Source: H2-BAC3 sp045863035 (GTDB taxonomy: Bacteria; Bacteroidota; Ignavibacteria; Ignavibacteriales; Ignavibacteriaceae). From it: a DNA stretch of 64,000 bases. The notes below the pieces were generated by a model that was not told where the DNA came from, ran no database searches, and saw nothing but the letters and a program-made list of their open reading frames with translations. The stretch lies in NCBI GenBank assembly GCA_045863035.1, contig BTUV01000002.1, forward strand, positions 62,001 through 126,000, written 5' to 3'. Positions 16,521-24,961 of the stretch are shown piece after piece (the stretch's first letter is position 1; every line of letters begins with the position of its first letter). Both the position numbers and the translations under genes were made by a program.

Positions 16521-17015
16521 ATGAACTTGAAGGAAGAAAGCGTTTTAGAACAGGTAACCATGAGAGCGGGAAATACTTGTGGCAGAATTACTGCTATTTC
16601 TATCAGTAAGAAGAAGGGTATTCCGAAAACAAATATTGCAAGTGCAAAGTTGATTGAAAGTCATGGGATAGAAGGAGATATTCACGCGGGAAATTGGCAT
16701 CGTCAGGTTAGTTTTCTCGCATTAGAAAGCATTGAAAAGATGAGGCAAAAAGGACTACCTAATCTGCGTCCTGGCGCATTTGCTGAGAACCTGACTACAG
16801 AATTTCTGGATCTTCCTAATCTTGAAATAGGTACAAGAATCCGGATAGGGAAAGAAGCTGAACTCGAAATCACTCAAATTGGTAAAGAGTGCCATGACAA
16901 GTGTGCGATTTTTGTGAAGGTTGGTGATTGTGTTATGCCGCGAGAGGGGATTTTTGCCAAGGTACTGAATAGTGGTGAAATAAAAGTTGATGATAAAGTA
17001 GAGATAATCAATTAA
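16521..17015 (+). CDS. MOSC domain protein associated with Moco synthesis
   Basis: 164 aa consisting almost entirely of a MOSC domain: HGIEGDIHAGNWHRQVSFLA, PGAFAENLTTEFLDL and the conserved Cys region IGKECHDKCAIF are visible. MOSC domains act on sulfurated molybdenum cofactor or sulfur transfer; stand-alone MOSC proteins are common in moaA-moaC-moeA operons of anaerobes but their exact reaction is not settled. No MogA domain is fused to it. An AAGGAAGAG ribosome site precedes the ATG; moeA starts 2 bp after its stop. Confidence 0.88.
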   Translation: MNLKEESVLEQVTMRAGNTCGRITAISISKKKGIPKTNIASAKLIESHGIEGDIHAGNWHRQVSFLALESIEKMRQKGLPNLRPGAFAENLTTEFLDLPNLEIGTRIRIGKEAELEITQIGKECHDKCAIFVKVGDCVMPREGIFAKVLNSGEIKVDDKVEIIN

Positions 17016-17017
17016 GC

Positions 17018-18220
17018 ATGATCGATTATGCTGATGCCCTGAGCATTGTGTGTGATGAAGCAAAAAATTTTCAAACTTCAGTGGAAAATGTTCCTATTGA
17101 ACAATCCATTAACAGAATTTTAGCAGAAGATATTTCCTCTGATAGCAACCTTCCTCCATTTGATAACAGTGCAATGGATGGTTATGCGTTTCGTTATTCT
17201 GACACTCGAAGTTGGAGATTGATTGGTGAGGTTTCAGCCGGGAACTATAAAGATTTCAGCTTGTCACCTGAGGAAACAGTACTGATTACTACCGGAAGCA
17301 AATTACCTGATTCGGCTGATTCAGTGGTTCCGCTGGAAGATATTGAAATTGCAGACGGTTATATACATTTAAACGAAAGTGCTAAAATCAAACGGGGAAT
17401 GAACGTCCGTTCTTGCGGCAGCGATCTGAAGAAAAATGAAATAGTTGTACACAAATTTTCCAGAATCACTCCACAAGTTGTTGCCGCACTTGCTACCTGT
17501 GGAAAAGCACAGGTTTCTGTGTTACGGAAACTGAATATATCCATCCTTACTACAGGCGATGAATTAATCCCCATCACTGAAATACCAAGCGGCGATAAAC
17601 TGAGGGTATCTAATTTATACGCTGTTCATGCAGCTTGCGCGGAACTGCATCAATCTGCGCAGTTGCTTGGTTTGGTAAGAGATGATAAACAGAAAATTAA
17701 AGAATTAATCCGCAACGCTCTGGAAAAAGATTGCGATATTCTTATTACTACAGGTGGTGTTTCGGTTGGTAAATACGACTTTATGAATGAGGTGTTTACT
17801 GAGCTCAATATTGAAATTCGATTTTGGAAAGTGAACATTAAACCCGGGAAACCTATTGTCTTTGGTGTTTACATGAGGGGAGATAAAAAGACATTTGTAT
17901 TCGGCTTACCCGGTAACCCGGTTTCTTCGCTGGTGAATTTTCAAATCTTTATCAAACCTGCGATAGAAACAATTTTGCATCAGAAAGTGGGGAACAGAGT
18001 TCCGGCAGTTTTGCTAAATGATTTAAATAAAAATGATAATAAAAGACATTTTTTAAGGGGAGAATTAGTTTATCAAAATAGGATGTGGAATGTGAGTACC
18101 TACTCTTCCCAATCTTCAGGCAATCTGGCTGAATTGAGCAGAGCCAATTGTCTGATAGAATTACCTGAGAATACTACCGGTTTGAAACAAGGTGATATTG
18201 TAGAATGTATAACGATATAA
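17018..18220 (+). CDS. moeA: Molybdopterin molybdenumtransferase
   Basis: 400 aa, standard MoeA length and domain order. Inserts molybdate into adenylylated molybdopterin. Diagnostic motifs: PPFDNSAMDGYAF (residues 45-57), the MoeA/MogA-type nucleotide site ILITTGGVSVGKYDF, KPGKPIVFG and GLPGNPVSSLVNFQ. The C-terminal domain IV ends with ELPENTTGLKQGD, typical of the family. The 3' end overlaps mobA by 16 bp, so the genes are translationally coupled. Confidence 0.97.
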   Translation: MIDYADALSIVCDEAKNFQTSVENVPIEQSINRILAEDISSDSNLPPFDNSAMDGYAFRYSDTRSWRLIGEVSAGNYKDFSLSPEETVLITTGSKLPDSADSVVPLEDIEIADGYIHLNESAKIKRGMNVRSCGSDLKKNEIVVHKFSRITPQVVAALATCGKAQVSVLRKLNISILTTGDELIPITEIPSGDKLRVSNLYAVHAACAELHQSAQLLGLVRDDKQKIKELIRNALEKDCDILITTGGVSVGKYDFMNEVFTELNIEIRFWKVNIKPGKPIVFGVYMRGDKKTFVFGLPGNPVSSLVNFQIFIKPAIETILHQKVGNRVPAVLLNDLNKNDNKRHFLRGELVYQNRMWNVSTYSSQSSGNLAELSRANCLIELPENTTGLKQGDIVECITI

Positions 18221-18852
18221 CCGGAATAATTCTCTCAGGCGGTAAAAGTGTTAGGATGGGGCAGAATAAATCTCTGCTCAAGATCAACAATGAGACGGTA
18301 ATAGAGCGCGCTCTTTCGTTGATGAAAAGCAACTTCAAAGAAGTAATACTCATAACAAATTCACCGGAGGAATATCGTTTCCTTGGAATTCCGCAATTTG
18401 AAGATATTGTAAAAGGGAGAGGTCCGTTAAGCGGTATCCATTCAGGACTTGCAAATTCAATGACAGAAAAAAATTTCATTATATCATGTGATATGCCTCT
18501 TGTTGATTCCGGAATTATTCAGTTTATTGCAGATTATCCCTCCAATGAACTGATAACCATTACCAGAGCGGACGGATATATACAACAGCTTTGCGGAGTT
18601 TATTCAAAAAAAGTTTTTCCATTTATTGAGGATATTTTTAATTCCTATCAGTATGAGTTATCCCGTGAGGAAAATCAGAAGAAAAGGAAATGCGAGGTTC
18701 TGGCTCTTGTTAAAAAAGCAGGCGGTCTGATAATTGACATCGAAAAAGTGTATCCTGGCTACAGAAAGCACTCTTTTGTTAATATGAACAAAACTGAGGA
18801 TTATCATTTTGTTTTGGGAATGGCGGATAACCCGAATTTGGGGAAACAATGA
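18205..18852 (+). CDS. mobA: Molybdenum cofactor guanylyltransferase
   Basis: 215 aa nucleotidyltransferase that joins GMP to Mo-molybdopterin, giving the bis-MGD form required by NarG. The N-terminal ILSGGKSVRMGQNKSLL is the LxGGxSxRMGxxK signature; GRGPLSGIHSGL and the metal-binding Asp of FIISCDMPLVD follow. It is the last gene of the Moco run. moaD, moaE, mogA/moaB and moeB are not in the window and must be elsewhere if the pathway is complete. The 295 bp that follow contain no convincing gene. Confidence 0.95.
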   Translation: MYNDITGIILSGGKSVRMGQNKSLLKINNETVIERALSLMKSNFKEVILITNSPEEYRFLGIPQFEDIVKGRGPLSGIHSGLANSMTEKNFIISCDMPLVDSGIIQFIADYPSNELITITRADGYIQQLCGVYSKKVFPFIEDIFNSYQYELSREENQKKRKCEVLALVKKAGGLIIDIEKVYPGYRKHSFVNMNKTEDYHFVLGMADNPNLGKQ

Positions 18853-19147
18853 CACTCATCCGTGATGAATATCTTCGGAATTGCTTCCCGGTATTTTCGC
18901 GGAATTTTAGATTATCTTTTTGATTTCTTCTGTTCCGGATACCCATTCCAGTCCCAAACCTTAGCCCCTCGTCACAGTCCCGGCTTATTCGGCGAACGAA
19001 ATCGACCTCTGAGGAATGGAAGAACGGAATGAGGGTTTCCGAAATTCCCAATATCTGTTTTCCCTTATATTTGTGGTCTGCATAAGACAATTCAGATGAG
19101 TATATTTTAAATTGATTTTTTATTTATTGATAGACTGAAAGGACGAT

Positions 19148-19483
19148 ATGAAAGGCGGATTCCCTGGAATGCCCAATATGATGAAACAGATTCAAAAAAT
19201 GCAGGAGGAAATGGCAAAAGCTCAGCAGCAGCTTGGAAATCTTACTGTGAGTGAAGAAGCCGGCGGTGGCATGATTAAAGCTACGGTAAACGGCAATAAA
19301 GAACTGATTTCAGTGGTTATAGACCCGAGCGTTATTAATGCTGATGAGAAGGAGATTCTTGAAGACCTGGTCGTGGCAGCGGTAAACAAGGCAATTGCCT
19401 CTGCTACACGGCTGGCTGAGGAGGAGATGCAAAAAGTCACTAAGGGGATGCTGCCTCCGGGACTTAACATACCGGGGTTCTGA
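19148..19483 (+). CDS. ybaB: Nucleoid-associated protein, YbaB/EbfC family
   Basis: 111 aa small DNA-binding protein. The N-terminus is Met/Gln-rich and helical (MPNMMKQIQKMQEEMAKAQQ), followed by the family strand VNGNKELISVVIDPSVI and the C-terminal helix. Glycine-rich PGLNIPGF closes it, as in many family members. An AAAGGA ribosome site precedes the ATG. Its usual neighbour recR follows after 2 bp; the other usual partner dnaX is not adjacent. Confidence 0.93.
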   Translation: MKGGFPGMPNMMKQIQKMQEEMAKAQQQLGNLTVSEEAGGGMIKATVNGNKELISVVIDPSVINADEKEILEDLVVAAVNKAIASATRLAEEEMQKVTKGMLPPGLNIPGF

Positions 19484-19485
19484 TT

Positions 19486-20082
19486 TTGATTGCTGAACCG
19501 CTTCAGAAAATGATCGAGGAATTTTCCAAATTCCCGGGTATCGGAAAAAAATCTGCCCAGCGACTGGCTATGTTTCTTTTTCGCAGCAAAGATCTGGATT
19601 TCCAAAAATTTGTTGATGCAGTAATAGCGCTGAAACGAGATTTGCATTCGTGTCAGATTTGTTATAACATTACAGAAAAAAATATCTGCTCTATTTGCAG
19701 TAGTGAAAAAAGGGACAAATCGGTCATATGTGTAGTTGAAGAAGCGGCGGACATTCTTCATATTGAGAGAGCAAATGAATTCAGGGGAGTATATCATGTT
19801 CTTGGGGGAGTATTAATGCCCCTGAAGGGTATTTATAAAGATGAACTCAGGATAAAGGAGCTTCTCGAGAGGGTACAGGCAGGCGGTGTTCTGGAAATAA
19901 TTTTGGCGCTTAATCCTGATACTGAAGGGGATACTACTTCCCTCATGCTTATGAAAGAACTGGAGAGTTTCCAGCTTAAAGTAACCCGGCTTGCGCGGGG
20001 AATACCAATCGGAGGGGATCTGGAATTTTCAGATGACGCGACAATAGGGCGAGCGATGGCTGGCCGGATAATCGTAAAGTAA
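19486..20082 (+). CDS. recR: Recombination mediator RecR
   Basis: 198 aa, the standard RecR length, using a TTG start at 19486. Starting there gives the expected N-terminus with the helix-hairpin-helix FSKFPGIGKKSAQRLA; the next Met (19510) would remove part of it. The zinc finger is C-x2-C-x8-C-x2-C (CQICYNITEKNICSIC) and the Toprim domain starts CVVEEAADILHI with EGDTTSLML later. With RecF and RecO it loads RecA at gaps. It is coupled to ybaB. Confidence 0.95.
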   Translation: MIAEPLQKMIEEFSKFPGIGKKSAQRLAMFLFRSKDLDFQKFVDAVIALKRDLHSCQICYNITEKNICSICSSEKRDKSVICVVEEAADILHIERANEFRGVYHVLGGVLMPLKGIYKDELRIKELLERVQAGGVLEIILALNPDTEGDTTSLMLMKELESFQLKVTRLARGIPIGGDLEFSDDATIGRAMAGRIIVK

Positions 20083-20150
20083 AAGATGTAAAGCAATTTT
20101 AAGATGCAGCATTCTCATCCGAAATCCGCTTCTTTTCAAAAGATACACAC

Positions 20151-20729
20151 ATGAAAAAGATTTTCGTGCTTTCCCTTTTACTATTTGTCAGCGGTGGTTG
20201 CGGGTTGTTTGATGTCAGGGAGTCTGAACCGCCCATTACACCGAGAAGTACTTCCCAATTTGCGACATCCTCAGAAATGCTTCTAAACAATTTTTTTACT
20301 TCCGTGAGGGAGATGGATGCAGATAATTATATTGCAAATTTTCCTGATTCAGCTTATTCTGGTTTCGCGTATCAATTTTCGCCATCTTCAAATGCTTCTT
20401 TAATATATCCTGTTTTTGCCGGTATTTGGGGAAGAGAAGAAGAAAACCGGTATTTCAGAAATTTCATTACCGAACTGAACTCAGTGAATAAGGTCACAAT
20501 TACCCTGACAGATTCAGTTGTAAACCGGTATGGTGATAGTGCTCTGTTTATCTGTAAATATTCCTTAACAGTGCCTCCCTCGCTCAACCAACCACTCTTA
20601 ACGTATTCCGGTGAAATGCGGCTGCGTATGAAGGTTAATAAAAATCTTATTTGGGAAGTTTTTCATTGGGAGGATTATAAAACCACCTCGAATCCGAGCT
20701 GGAGCGATTTGAAGGGGGAAAAGTATTAA
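20151..20729 (+). CDS. Small lipoprotein, possibly NTF2-like
   Basis: 192 aa. The signal peptide ends in a lipobox (LLFVSGGC, Cys near residue 21), so the protein is lipid-anchored. The mature part looks like a small alpha+beta domain of the NTF2/SnoaL type: a helix with SSEMLLNNFFTSVREMDADNYIANF, then strands ending in LRMKVNKNLIWEVFHWED. No catalytic motif is visible and I cannot assign a function. It is immediately followed by a second lipoprotein with the same layout, so the pair looks like an old tandem duplication. Confidence 0.75.
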   Translation: MKKIFVLSLLLFVSGGCGLFDVRESEPPITPRSTSQFATSSEMLLNNFFTSVREMDADNYIANFPDSAYSGFAYQFSPSSNASLIYPVFAGIWGREEENRYFRNFITELNSVNKVTITLTDSVVNRYGDSALFICKYSLTVPPSLNQPLLTYSGEMRLRMKVNKNLIWEVFHWEDYKTTSNPSWSDLKGEKY

Positions 20730-21228
20730 AGCGGTATTTTTCGGGTTAGTGCTTTTACTTTTCATTACCGGTTGCGAAAACCCGTTTGCACCTCGTATTT
20801 CATCTTTTGAACAGACAGGTTCTGGCCTCTTTTCGGACCAGAAAACGATTGACGGAGTTTTCCGAAACCTGCAATATGCTTATAGTTTAAAGGATACTCT
20901 TTACTATGGACCACTTCTTGACCAGGGATTTACATTTACCTATCGTGACTATGATTTAGGTTTTGATGTTAGCTGGGGACGTGAGGAAGATATACGCACT
21001 ACAGCAGGACTTTTTGGCAATTCCGAACGGCTCGATTTGATCTGGAATAACATCATTACATCGAGCGAGGATAGCGTTTCTGCACTTATAGTGAGGGGTT
21101 TTAATCTGACAATAACGTTTAACCCTTCTGATATTGTACGCATTGATGGCAGGGTAAACCTCTCACTCTCAAAGAATGAGCAGGGGGTTTGGAAAATTGT
21201 TAAATGGATTGATGAATCTAATTTGTAA
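20725..21228 (+). CDS. Second small lipoprotein, NTF2-like, apparent ATT start
   Basis: About 167 aa if translation begins at ATT 20725. That codon is six bases after a strong GGGGG ribosome site and overlaps the previous TAA (ATTAA). It yields a textbook lipoprotein signal peptide: Met-Lys-Ala-Val-Phe-Phe then LVLLLFITGC with the lipobox Cys. A GTG at 20749 would leave only seven residues before the Cys, and no ATG/GTG/TTG lies upstream in frame. The mature domain (TIDGVFRNLQYAYSLKDTLYY to VWKIVKWIDESN) has the same fold pattern as the gene before it. Function unknown. It ends 3 bp before ftsX. Confidence 0.72.
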   Translation: MKAVFFGLVLLLFITGCENPFAPRISSFEQTGSGLFSDQKTIDGVFRNLQYAYSLKDTLYYGPLLDQGFTFTYRDYDLGFDVSWGREEDIRTTAGLFGNSERLDLIWNNIITSSEDSVSALIVRGFNLTITFNPSDIVRIDGRVNLSLSKNEQGVWKIVKWIDESNL

Positions 21229-21231
21229 ACT

Positions 21232-22083
21232 ATGTTTTTATTAAAAGAATTAATAAAATCGGTCAGATATACTTCCACAGGATTTGTGTTTTCGATTCTG
21301 ACTTCAATCTTTGGGCTGTTACTGCTCTACATTACATTGGTTGGTATGCAGGTTCCGGAAGTATTATCTGATAAACTTTCCCGTTCATTTCGGATGACGT
21401 TGTTTTTAAGGGATGGTCTTACTGAAGGAGAAATTTCAGGACTGCGTGAAAAAATTTCAAATGAGGTTTCAGTCACTAATGCTGAATATTTGAGCAAAAC
21501 AGACGCAGCCAAACTGTTTAAGGATAAGACGGGTGAAGAGTTTGGGGCAATACTTTCTGAAAACCCTTTACCCGCTTCTTTCCGGCTGACACTTCGTTCC
21601 GGAACAGAGCCCGCACAGATTGAAAATATAAAGGTGCTTTTGCAAGAATTCCCGGGTGTAGAGGAGGCAGTTTTTGAAGGAGAGCTCTATTTAATGCTTT
21701 TTACTATTATCCAAAGAATAAACCGGCTTTTGCCCTACCTGACCGTTTTACTGTTAATAGCTGCTTTTTATCTGAATTATAGCACAACTTCACTGAGTCT
21801 GGAAAAAAGGCGTGTCGAAACCAGTATAATGATGCTTGTCGGCGCGACAACTGGAAAAATAAGGACTCCGGTTATTTTTTATAGTCTTTTGATAGCTATT
21901 GCTTCGACGGTTTCATCCGGGGTGCTCATTTATCTGGCAAGCAGTTTTGCAGAAAGGAGGGTTGAATTCCTTCCACCGGGCTTTCTGTTAGCTTATGATG
22001 TTTTATCAATCTGGGTGGTTTCAGGGGTTGGGATTGGTCTGCTCAGTGGGATTCTTTGCTCCGCTAAGGTAAAACTTCGGTAG
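21232..22083 (+). CDS. ftsX: Cell division protein FtsX (permease-like)
   Basis: 283 aa with the FtsX layout: one N-terminal helix (about residues 20-40), an extracytoplasmic domain of about 120 residues (RMTLFLRDGLTEGEISGL to EFPGVEEAVFEGELY), then three helices. The segment LEKRRVETSIMMLVGATTGKIRTPVI between helices 2 and 3 is the conserved permease loop. FtsX with the ATPase FtsE controls peptidoglycan hydrolases at the division site. ftsE is not next to it here. It is separated from the polysaccharide cluster by a 95-bp gap with a promoter. Confidence 0.92.
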   Translation: MFLLKELIKSVRYTSTGFVFSILTSIFGLLLLYITLVGMQVPEVLSDKLSRSFRMTLFLRDGLTEGEISGLREKISNEVSVTNAEYLSKTDAAKLFKDKTGEEFGAILSENPLPASFRLTLRSGTEPAQIENIKVLLQEFPGVEEAVFEGELYLMLFTIIQRINRLLPYLTVLLLIAAFYLNYSTTSLSLEKRRVETSIMMLVGATTGKIRTPVIFYSLLIAIASTVSSGVLIYLASSFAERRVEFLPPGFLLAYDVLSIWVVSGVGIGLLSGILCSAKVKLR

Positions 22084-22117
22084 GAATGTCCGGCAGGTCA
22101 CAAAAAAGGGACTCTCT

Positions 22118-22148
22118 TTTGAGGTTCAAGGCATTTTAACTATCTTGC
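22118..22148 (+). promoter_or_regulatory. Bacteroidota-type promoter of the exopolysaccharide cluster
   Basis: TTTG at 22118-22121, then exactly 19 bp, then TATCTTGC at 22141-22148. This fits the Bacteroidota primary sigma consensus (TTTG at -33, TAnnTTTG at -7, 19-21 bp apart) except for one base in the -7 box. It lies 31 bp before the first exopolysaccharide start codon in the only sizeable gap upstream of the cluster. Confidence 0.45.
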
Positions 22149-22178
22149 AGATTCATTTTCCAGGAGTATTTTTCTTTA

Positions 22179-22700
22179 ATGACAAGCAGAAATAGAAGCG
22201 TCTTTCTGTTGCTTGTGTTGTTATATTCAGCGCAAACTATAGCCCAGGATCAAAATACCATAATTGGCAGCCCCCTAAATAACCGCATTCAGAGTCAGGG
22301 TGCTTACTACGATTATTCTAATCCGGAAGCCATAAATATAAAAGTTAACATTTGGGGTAATGTGAGATTTCCTGGACAGTATCTTGTACCACAGAAGCTT
22401 AATGTTATCGAGTTGATAACGCTGGCTGGCGGACCAACAAATGATGCCCGGCTTGAAGAAATTCGGTTATACCGGATGCAGCAAGACTCAACATACCAGA
22501 CAATTGCACTTGATTACAATAATGTTCTCTGGGGTCAGGATGATATTAGTATAAATAAGGTAATGGGGATTGAGCCAGGCGATGTACTGGTTTTTCCGGG
22601 TGAACCCCGATGGTATTTGAGGGATTATCTTTCTCTCGGTTTTTCGACGTTATCAGCGTTAGTTTCTGTGACGCTTTTAATTTATCAGATAACTAAATAA
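22179..22700 (+). CDS. SLBB-domain protein of the polysaccharide export cluster
   Basis: 173 aa with an N-terminal signal peptide (to about residue 22, ending AQTIAQ), a single SLBB domain (VNIWGNVRFPGQYLVP, LNVIELITLAGGPTNDA) and a C-terminal membrane helix (LGFSTLSALVSVTLLIYQI). It resembles one repeat unit of a Wza-type outer-membrane protein but is too short to form the channel, so it is probably an accessory periplasmic factor that interacts with the export machine. The ATG has an AGGAG 12 bp upstream. First gene of the cluster. Confidence 0.82.
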   Translation: MTSRNRSVFLLLVLLYSAQTIAQDQNTIIGSPLNNRIQSQGAYYDYSNPEAINIKVNIWGNVRFPGQYLVPQKLNVIELITLAGGPTNDARLEEIRLYRMQQDSTYQTIALDYNNVLWGQDDISINKVMGIEPGDVLVFPGEPRWYLRDYLSLGFSTLSALVSVTLLIYQITK

Positions 22701-22711
22701 GGGATTTGTAA

Positions 22712-24952
22712 TTGACACCAAATAACTTTGTAAACGAGAACGATACGCTTAGTCTGAAAGATTATCTGAATATCATCAGACTGAATCTCTTTCCGATACT
22801 TCTTATCACCCTCACGACTCTTACTTTTTCCATAATTTATGCAATTACCGCGAAGAATATATATACTTCTTCAGCATCTGTTAAGATATCTCAGGCGAAG
22901 TCGAATATTCTTGAAGCTCCCTTTTTTATGGAATCATCCGGTTTTGGGAATGATCGTGTAATTGCCAACGAAATTGAAGTGCTTAAAAACTATGACTTTA
23001 GAGAAAGAGTCGCAGTTGCACTGATTGACAGTTTTAAGAAATATAATGATCCTGACAGATTTGCTGTTCTGCTTCAGTCATCCGAGAGCGGGATTCCGCC
23101 TCAACTTATTACTCTCTCAAGATTAGTTGAACGCCTTGCTGCTGTTACAATTGAACAAAAGAGGGGACTTGATATTGTAACTATCAAAGCTGAATCACCA
23201 TCTGCTTGGGAGGCTTCTCTGATTGCCAGTACGTATGCCTCTGTTTATTACTTTTATGATCTTGAATTCAATAGGAATCAATTAACCATAATTCGTAATT
23301 TTCTTGAAGATCAGCGCAAAGACAAACTGAACGAACTAAATGCATCTGAGGATATACTCAAAGCATATCAGCAACAGGGTGGTATTATTGTTCTTGAGGA
23401 ACAGGCATCTCAGTTAGTGGGTCAGCTCTCGCAGTTTGAGTCACAAAAAGGTATGGCCGAAATTGAGCTTATGGCTTCAGACAAAACACTGAAAAAGCTC
23501 AAGGAAGAATTAGAGAAACAGGACCCTGAAGCAACAGCTTATATTGAAAGCTTTTCGTCAGAATCTTATCTCAAAACACTGCAAAACGAAATCGCGAAAC
23601 TTGAACTGAGCCGTGATCTTGTTACACAGAATAACAAAACGGGCTCTAATCAGCAGCTAATTGACGATTACAATAAGAAAATCGCAAATCTAAAAGAAAA
23701 GCTGAACGAGAAAATTTCTGTATATAAGGCAGGGGCACTTGCCTCAACACCCGCTGAAATTAAAGTTGCAATGCAGAAGATTATTGATGAAGATATCCGG
23801 AATTCCTCTTTGAGAATAACGATCCAGCAACTGGGCATTATTATCGCCGAGCTTGAAAAGAAATTTAATATACTGCCTGGAACTGCTATTGAGCTTGCCC
23901 GGCTTCAGAGGAAAATGCAATCATTAGAAAAATTGTATGTTCTTGTAGAGGAAAAGTATCAGGAAGCGGTGATAAATGAACAGTCGCAGGCCGGTAAGGT
24001 AATAGTAGTTGAAAATGCCAGACCTTCAGATACACATAGCAAGCCAAATCGCATTCTGATCATAATGATCGGTTTGGTGATGGGGCTTGGTGTTTCGGTC
24101 GGGTATGTATTCATGAAAAACTACTTTGATAATACTGTTAAAACCCCTGAAGATATTCAGAAGAGAGGGGAAAACGTTCTTGCCTGGATACCTCAAATAG
24201 AGAGTGCGGTAACCACTAATGGTCAGAATGAATTTGAGTTCATTGTCGCAAAGCGGCCTGACTCTATCCCGAGCGAAGCTTTCAGAGCGCTCAGAACGAG
24301 AATTCAATTTACCAGAGTTGACGCAAATAGTTTTAAAACTCTGCTTATTACGTCTTCTGCTCCTTCAGAAGGTAAGACCATGATTTCCGGTAATTTAGCC
24401 GGAAGTATGGCCCAGGCAGGTAAAAAAACAATTATTGTTGATTGCGATCTTCGCAAGCCGCGTATGCATAATTTCTTTAAGACCAACAGATTCCCCGGGG
24501 TGGTTGATTATTTGTTCGGTCAGACAACGTTTGAAGAAATTCTGAGACAGTCTGAAATACCTGATCTGCATTATATAACTGCGGGAACAATTCCGCCGAA
24601 TCCATCTGAGATTCTGGGCTCAGATAAAATGAGAGATTTTTTGGAAATGCTGAAGGGCAAATATGATCTGGTTATTATCGACTCGCCACCGATAATTGCA
24701 GTTTCAGATTCTGAAATACTTTCTCAATTTGTTGATGCTACTATGCTTGTAGTTTCTGCCAACACAACAGAACTTGAACTCATGGAAAAAGCTCTTGGTA
24801 TCATTAAAAAAGAAGGCATAAACTTTATCGGAATTGTTCTGAATAATTTTGTTTATAAGAGTACGTACGGCTCTTATTATAAATATTATTACTACTACAC
24901 ACGTCCCAAGAAAGTTGAGGGACCTAAATTACCTGGTTCAGTTAACAGCTAA
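22712..24952 (+). CDS. Polysaccharide co-polymerase with tyrosine autokinase domain (Wzc type)
   Basis: 746 aa using a TTG start at 22712, supported by AAGGGA seven bases upstream and the absence of nearby ATG. Two membrane helices (near residues 30-52 and 445-465) flank a long periplasmic coiled-coil Wzz region (KLNELNASEDILKAYQQ to LARLQRKMQSLEKLY). The cytoplasmic BY-kinase domain has Walker A SSAPSEGKT (about residue 550), Walker A' VDCDLRKPR and Walker B LVIIDSPP. The last 25 residues are a tyrosine cluster (YGSYYKYYYYYTRP), the usual autophosphorylation tail. It controls chain length and export with the Wza-like protein that follows. Confidence 0.93.
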   Translation: MTPNNFVNENDTLSLKDYLNIIRLNLFPILLITLTTLTFSIIYAITAKNIYTSSASVKISQAKSNILEAPFFMESSGFGNDRVIANEIEVLKNYDFRERVAVALIDSFKKYNDPDRFAVLLQSSESGIPPQLITLSRLVERLAAVTIEQKRGLDIVTIKAESPSAWEASLIASTYASVYYFYDLEFNRNQLTIIRNFLEDQRKDKLNELNASEDILKAYQQQGGIIVLEEQASQLVGQLSQFESQKGMAEIELMASDKTLKKLKEELEKQDPEATAYIESFSSESYLKTLQNEIAKLELSRDLVTQNNKTGSNQQLIDDYNKKIANLKEKLNEKISVYKAGALASTPAEIKVAMQKIIDEDIRNSSLRITIQQLGIIIAELEKKFNILPGTAIELARLQRKMQSLEKLYVLVEEKYQEAVINEQSQAGKVIVVENARPSDTHSKPNRILIIMIGLVMGLGVSVGYVFMKNYFDNTVKTPEDIQKRGENVLAWIPQIESAVTTNGQNEFEFIVAKRPDSIPSEAFRALRTRIQFTRVDANSFKTLLITSSAPSEGKTMISGNLAGSMAQAGKKTIIVDCDLRKPRMHNFFKTNRFPGVVDYLFGQTTFEEILRQSEIPDLHYITAGTIPPNPSEILGSDKMRDFLEMLKGKYDLVIIDSPPIIAVSDSEILSQFVDATMLVVSANTTELELMEKALGIIKKEGINFIGIVLNNFVYKSTYGSYYKYYYYYTRPKKVEGPKLPGSVNS

Positions 24953-24961
24953 ATAATTATA

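Noticed and set aside
18779..19090. 103-codon open frame on the minus strand between mobA and ybaB
   Set aside because: It overlaps the end of mobA, lacks a ribosome site and has no family features; the region is more likely the ybaB promoter.
18853..19147. Signal recognition particle RNA near ybaB-recR
   Set aside because: This RNA often lies near dnaX-ybaB-recR, but the conserved GGAAGGAAGCA-type apical motif is absent on both strands.
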